Assembly (NCBI GenBank): GCA_945910005.1 | Contig: OX246739.1 | Location: 1,952,001 to 2,016,000 of the forward strand | DNA from: Isoperla grammatica | Taxonomy: Eukaryota > Arthropoda > Insecta > Plecoptera > Perlodidae | Direction: 5' to 3' | DNA: 64,000 nt | Shown: positions 58,300 to 64,000 of the stretch, one piece after another | Numbering within the stretch: the stretch's first letter is position 1 | Layout of the letters: each line of letters begins with the position of its first letter | Translations under genes and position numbers: made by a program | Notes under the pieces: generated by a model | The model's database searches: none | What the model saw: the letters and a program-made list of their open reading frames with translations, nothing else | Told to the model about the DNA's origin: nothing

Positions 58300-61005
58300 T
58301 CGACATAAATGCCTTTCCCAATTTAACCCATTACCCACACCCATGTCCACATTGTATTGAGATAATCTTGCCACAATAAACACTCTCATCTCGGTAAGCC
58401 TCTCTGCATGGTCGTGTGGACCGACAGAACATCAATAAGCAGTATTTATCGCAGCGACCTAGTTAACAGTGCAAAGCCGAGTAGTTCGTCTGTTGGTTGG
58501 AGCCAATATTAAAAGTCAACACATTCCCATCGATGAAATATGGGGTAATTTATTATCTCCCGGTTGGTAGAAATTCATCAACACAGGGTGAAATATATCA
58601 TGCTTTGCTGACGCCGCCGTATGTTCTTGAAAAGTGGACACTTGGCGAGTTATGGTCGCCGCAAACCACGTAGGAAATGACGCCATTAAGGATGTATTGC
58701 ATTAAAGTCCGTCAAGTACAATAGGTAAACATTAATTAAGAATAAAAACCCCCAATTCGACAGATCAGGTAACAGTTATCTGTCATTCGTTCGAGGAAAC
58801 CAAAGGATAGAAGTAATATAATTGTATTGGTTGTGCGATACCTCAGACAACAAACACTTCTGTCTAACGTGCTTACAGTAATTCCACGTATCCCCGCTAA
58901 CATGGTTTTAACCCAATAAGGGAGCAATATAATCAACAAGCAAACGTTACGACGCTTCTACAGCGTTGTGCTTTTAAAGGCAATTAAGTCAAACGAAGGA
59001 GTAAACTTAAGTTTATGTTATTGAAACCTGTGTTCTGTAAGCTCACGGGGCTTATGATTAAACCCAAGGTCAAATGGGCTCCTAAAGGCGCCGTTAACAA
59101 TACCTGGAAATCCACTGAGGATCTCCCACTGATTATAACACTCGGTATAATATAAACAGAACTAAAATTGAATAAGTAATAAGCTAAACATAAACAGAAG
59201 ACCGAATCTTGATCAACACTACCTTTCTGCTTGTACAACTATTTCTCTTTGGCAGAAGATAAGAGGTCTCGTAGCACTTTCAAATGCGCCATTTATACCT
59301 TAGTGTTGACTGTACTACTAAGTACAGTACTCAAAGTTGTTTGCTATGCAAAATTCCTAACACTTATAGCTTTATCTTTAATTAGAGATAATAAACTATG
59401 TTATCATATGAAGGGTCAACGCTTCGTCCATCTAATAATAATTGTAATAAGCCTGTTTGGAAAGTTGCGGAATGTAATGTTCTATTATTGTGTGTTTGTG
59501 TTTATTCCAGCACGCAGCCCAGGATAAGGACGCGCGTAGAACGATTCACTCTCAAGTAAAGATGTCTCCTCCCAGGTAATAACCCTCTCATTACTCTCAG
59601 TACTCCACGGCCAGCCCTAATTACAGGGGTGTAATTCAACCCCAGTGTAAAACCTGTAAACATGGGTATCATCTCCTTAAAGCGTTTTAGCGCGTCTGCG
59701 TGTTCACCCCGCAATACCAGGGCAAGATTTACCCACACACTCAGCGTCCTATCCATCCCACACATCCCCTTTAAAAGGGTGCAATGCAAATTACTGCCTA
59801 GTGTATTGATAATAAATCATTTATTTTCGTCTGCGCGTTGAAAAATGATGCACTTGATGTGTGGGAAATAACCGATGGCGTATCCGTACCGACCGTCGAT
59901 GCAAAGACCTTTGTGCGGAAAAGAAGGAAGCCGTCAAAGCACTCGACTATTAATTATCAGAATGTGGAATCGCTCAGTCCAGCCACGCTATGTTGTCAGA
60001 CCGTTCGTCTGTCTTGCACTCTACAATAGTGTAGGCTGTACGCTGTTCGTTTGTAACGGTGATAGGCAGTGTAGCTCGGTACCGGTACTGAACCATTATG
60101 CCTCGGTGCCAAGACTGAGCCACAAGAGTCATTCGTGTTTGTTACATTTACGTTTGCTTTAATAAATTTTATTATTCGTTGGACTCATTTTAAGGAATCA
60201 ACATTTACAATAAATATAAAAAAATAACTTAACTATAAGGTTGTGAAGTTTGACACGGAAAGTAGGATACGGTAGAATAAAGTGATAAGCCCAACTTCAT
60301 ATTATTCTCCAGCCCTGAACACATGTCATGTTTTCTTACACGTCTGTACCGACATGCAGTGATAACGGCTAGATTGTGTTTTGTTCCTGTTATAAAGCAA
60401 AGAATCCTCTCAGAAATGATAAACCTCTTCCGGCCCCAAAACAAGATGAATGATGATTCATGTCCTGGCCGTGAGTCTTTTTACCGCGTGGTCAACACCC
60501 AGGTTGTGCGTGGGGGGATATTTGGCGACCTATATTTTCTTTGTATTCCACTCCTGAAAATCAATAGCTGCATTGGGAGAGGAAACACCGAACTCGCCGT
60601 GAATGGAAGACGACAAACAAAGATTCATGGATGTTTTCCGGTCGCTTCCAATAAAGTAGAAGCGAATGCGATTAATAACTGTGAACACTTTACAGTGATG
60701 CCGGTTCTGCTTCGCTTGCAACGCCGACATTGTTGTTGTTGCTGTTGTTTAGATATCGACAGTGGAATTGGCTAACAGTCACTAACTCGCTCTATATCGC
60801 CTGCATTCACACATACGTAGCATTGAAATACACTTGCCCTCTCTGGAATCCAACATCCGCAGCTTTATCAAGTAAATGTTTGAGTATAAAACAGCCACAT
60901 GGCAAAAATGTATATGTAACGTGAGAGGGAATGGTAATATTAATTTGAACCAATAAAAATGAAGAAATTGTTTCGTCACTGGTTTATTTTCAGCTACAAT
61001 ATCTG
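58300..61005. other. No gene seen
   Basis: Open frames such as 59502-59789 (minus) and 60323-60775 (plus) show no recognised domain. A short GTT-rich run lies at 60730-60748. Confidence 0.5.
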
Positions 61006-61009
61006 ATTT

Positions 61010-61205
61010 TGATGGTCATTGTTGTTGCTTTATGCTTCGTTGCTTCGTTCTATTATTGCAATGATGTTATTCTGAACTTATTCGAGACAATGAGGAATAG
61101 ATAAGGATGGAAAGACGTTACAAAGCAAACCATACATTATGCGGGATCCGAACCCACGTTGCTAGATGTCATACACTGAGGACCAGCGCCCCAATCAATG
61201 AGTAA
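61010..61205 (-). mobile_element. tRNA-derived SINE-like element, family B
   Basis: On the minus strand a weak A-box region (GGGGCGCTGGTCCTCAGTG) precedes the B-box GGGTTCGGATCCC (near 61144-61156). The tail CTCATTGTCTCGAATA, ACATCATTGCAATAATAGAA matches family B copies at 38.1 and 48.6 kb. Confidence 0.6.
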
Positions 61206-61209
61206 CCGC

Positions 61210-61515
61210 GGACGGTATTTTCAACGACATGTAAACTCCATGTTGGCAATTACTCCCAGTTGACGATGTACTGAAACAATTATTATTATTTCGTATCTGG
61301 TCAATATTCCGCAGCTGATACACAACGCTACCATGGCTCGATACTGCAGGCTCGGTCCTACTTGTTAATTTGCCATCGCAACATGATTCACAGCTCGAAC
61401 TGGTGCTGTTAATTCATTAGTCGCTCAATTCGCATTGGTGCAAGTACAAAAAAGGGTGTTATATTAATTGGCAACACAGATAATTGTCGGTGCTAATGGT
61501 GACAGTGCTGTACGG
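61210..61515. other. No feature seen
   Basis: Unique sequence. Confidence 0.5.
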
Positions 61516-61522
61516 TGGTGGA

Positions 61523-61543
61523 GGGGGGGGGGGGGGGAGGGGG
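61523..61543. repeat. Poly(dG) tract
   Basis: G15, A, G5. Confidence 0.9.
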
Positions 61544-61549
61544 TTGCCA

Positions 61550-62800
61550 CAATTCTGTAGGCTCATAATGATCGTGTGAACCTTTCTCTTTCAAAGTATC
61601 GTTCGTGGTGAATTATCATAAAGTATCAAATCACCTTTAAAACTTGATGTGAACCTAAAAGAAACTTGTTTTCTTATTTTAAGACAAAAGTAAAAAAGAT
61701 GTTGTATCATACTGGCAAATAATAAAGAAAAATAGTTGTTAACAGGAGAAAATTTGGAGAAAACATAAACAAATATCTACTCGTTTGTGTTGGTGAAAAA
61801 TAAAATGAAAAATTGTAGAGCTGTCAATAGCGAAATATGCTCAACAAATTAGCCAGAAATGTGTGCTTAGTATAATTATGTGGTTATCAGTAATAGCATT
61901 GAGTTTGTTACACTAGCAAAGTCAATGGTAATAGCGATGCGTAATATACATGCATGGACTGCAAGAATGACGGAGAGGTTTCATCCAGATTCACGAACTG
62001 AAAATATGCTGATGAATCCACTTACTTCATCTTAAAGTGAAACAAAAATGCTTGGCTGGCTTAATTAAAAGTTGATGAGCTAATGTAGGTTAGTTAGTAG
62101 ATGTGTTCTTGCGTCTCTGATTTACGGAGCTTAGTCTAGTTCGCTGTAATAAGCTTTACTAGGGCACGTTATTAATGAACAGAGGGACCAGGAGAGAAAT
62201 GTGAACTCTTGATAATAGATGATGTTACGACATAGCTTGTGTAGCTTTGTTTGAGAAGCATTACAGTGTTATGTGAAACAGTTGACTGAATGGTGGAGAC
62301 ATTGTGACTACGGCATTGTTGATAACAACATAAACCGTGTTCGAGTAATTATACATTTATAACAACTTATTATAAGGAAGATAGACGGGTTTTTAATTTT
62401 AATTTTGCGTCATGGTTATTAAATTGTTATTTTGTGTTTTCAATTTAATTTAAATGTGAATGCATATTTTTATAATCACAAAACTGTGTTGAAGAAAATA
62501 ACTTGTAGGTCATAACATAGCAATGGACTGAATTTATTGGATAAAAGAGGTAAGGTAAGGTGAATGTTAGGTTTTTGTCATAAACGTTTATTTTGGCTGC
62601 TTTCCAATCGAACTTGAGAAAAAAATGTAGATGCGTTTTGAAGATGTAGCAAAGCAATTTTCCACTACATTCCGGGTCCGTTTTGTATCGCCACTTAATA
62701 TGAGGATAAAACAGCTTTACGCTCGTTTATCCGTCTGGGCTGCAGAAATCTCAGAGAAAAAGTAGCCGACAACAAAGCGAAGAGAGAAGAATGTACTATT
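61550..62800. other. No feature seen
   Basis: AT-rich DNA without supported features. Confidence 0.5.
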
Positions 62801-62807
62801 GGGTGCA

Positions 62808-62863
62808 TGTACATTGTACATTGTACATTGTACATTGTACATTGTACATTGTACACTGTACAC
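62808..62863. repeat. 7-bp tandem repeat (TGTACAT), eight copies
   Basis: Eight units of TGTACAT, the last two reading TGTACAC. Each unit contains the palindrome TGTACA, so the array is self-complementary. Confidence 0.95.
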
Positions 62864-62869
62864 GCAGTG

Positions 62870-64000
62870 AAATGAGGGCTACTCGAAACAGGGAGTGGCT
62901 CCCTCGATAAAGAGTTTTACACACATACTTCAAAGTATGTATTCGGGATTATGGGGACAGAAAAAACATACAAACTACTGAAAAATAAAAAGATAGCATT
63001 TAATTTAAAATAGATATGTGTCAAAATTCTACTCAATAATTATTTATTTATGAAGTTTTACACATTTAACGGTACGTGTTCGCTCAGAAGGGAGCCCTGT
63101 TGAGGCCCAGCCATGGCGAGAGTCAGTCAGTGAAATTTTGTTAGCGGAGAGTCAAGAGCTAAACCGGCCTCGTATCAGGTGATTTAGCAATCAAATTAAA
63201 GCTAAAGGGATGGCTGAACAAGCTAAATGACGGTGTGCGCAATATGCAGACAGCTCTAGTTATATTTCAGTTATTGAACCAGATCAAAAAGTCGACCAGT
63301 ACGACACATAACTCAATTTCGTTGCTGACCAACCATAACCTACAAGTTCTGATATTTAACAAACGGATTTAGTTGGAAATCAATCTAGTCAATGGTCTCA
63401 TGGTCCACTAAATCCCCGCTAGGTGCGCTTAGAAGGCAGTAACAATTAAAATGAGAGTTGTATTATCTCTCCATAGCTGTTTCCCTGTTCATCAAGTAGG
63501 GACTAAGGTAGCGCGCAACGATGGTTGCGCCCCCGCCAGACATTCGAGTCAACACGCCCATTAATTATAGGGGCTAATTTGACAGAACAGCCAGCCAGCT
63601 TCGTCTTCCCGTCTTTGGGGTTCTTTTGTACTACATAAAAGTCAAGAACACAATGCCTCATAAAATAAGATGTAATTTTATACCATTAAAAGCTAATTAA
63701 TTTAGCTTAACTCTTGCAACTTTTTGCATTAATTAACATTTACAAATAAATCAGTAAATAAGCTTATTTAACACATAATCGTTACTTGTTAGTTACTTTT
63801 ATCGTACTAAATATTACTAACTAACTTGTGTTAAATTGATGTGAAATTCATTTTGTAATTGTTATAGTTAGTGGGCATTAGTAATAAGAACCAGTTTTAG
63901 CATGTATTCAATTATTTCGCATGATTCAGAAAAAGAGGGAAATCATGAGATGCACAAGCATATACAACACAACCAGATCAAAAGTTCGACAAATTATCTT
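62870..64000. other. No feature seen
   Basis: AT-rich DNA to the right edge of the window. Confidence 0.5.

Noticed and set aside
59502..59789. 95-residue minus-strand frame in a GC-richer patch
   Set aside because: No domain recognised. Its upstream region shows no promoter, and opposite-strand frames overlap it.

Overview
This window is eukaryotic, very probably from an animal. There are no operons or compact bacterial genes. Most of it is AT-rich noncoding DNA with many microsatellites, tRNA-derived SINE-like elements, a copia-type LTR retrotransposon primed by initiator tRNA-Met, a non-LTR retrotransposon fragment, and PIF/Harbinger-, hAT- and foldback-type DNA transposons. The mix fits a marine invertebrate such as a mollusc or other lophotrochozoan; that placement is inference, because no host gene is present to fix it. 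I found no convincing multi-exon host protein gene, so the window reads as an intergenic or long-intron region shaped by repeats.

Layout. 1-10 kb: mostly unique sequence, with a short promoter-like duplication at the left edge, a possible first exon ending in a strong splice donor near 1.9 kb, a 192-bp foldback element at 3.9-4.1 kb, a SINE at 6.2 kb and a pair of CTCF-like motifs at 8.7-8.8 kb. 9.1-10.0 kb: nested tandem arrays of 29 and 63 bp sharing one core motif. 10.7-14.4 kb: a 3.7-kb minisatellite of about 73 units of 51 bp, each carrying a full cAMP-response element (TGACGTCA). 16.8 kb: three adjacent perfect palindromes. 23.7-25.0 kb: two Harbinger elements in opposite orientation sharing a TAA target site. 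25.5-25.8 kb: a split 15-bp array. 26.5 kb: a long (CT)n tract. 30.0-33.05 kb: a complete foldback element of about 3.0 kb with 1.3-kb inverted arms and an 8-bp target duplication. 33.66-35.42 kb: a recently inserted, internally deleted copia element with indistinguishable 194-bp LTRs. 39.9-40.86 kb: the 3' end of a non-LTR retrotransposon with an (ATT)n tail. 42.4-43.0 kb: seven 92-bp repeats, each with a CCAAT box. 45.7 kb: a GC-rich promoter-like patch. 46.57-48.0 kb: a decayed hAT element with an 8-bp target duplication. 48-64 kb: SINEs, microsatellites and otherwise featureless AT-rich DNA.

The identifiable proteins are all encoded by transposable elements: copia gag and the 3' part of copia pol, the C-terminal part of a non-LTR reverse transcriptase, and MADF/Myb-SANT-like remnants of a Harbinger element. 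Several elements form long inverted repeats (23.7-25.0 kb and 30.0-33.05 kb) that would give double-stranded RNA if read through. The most unusual local feature is the CRE minisatellite, together with eight further isolated full CRE palindromes scattered over the window.
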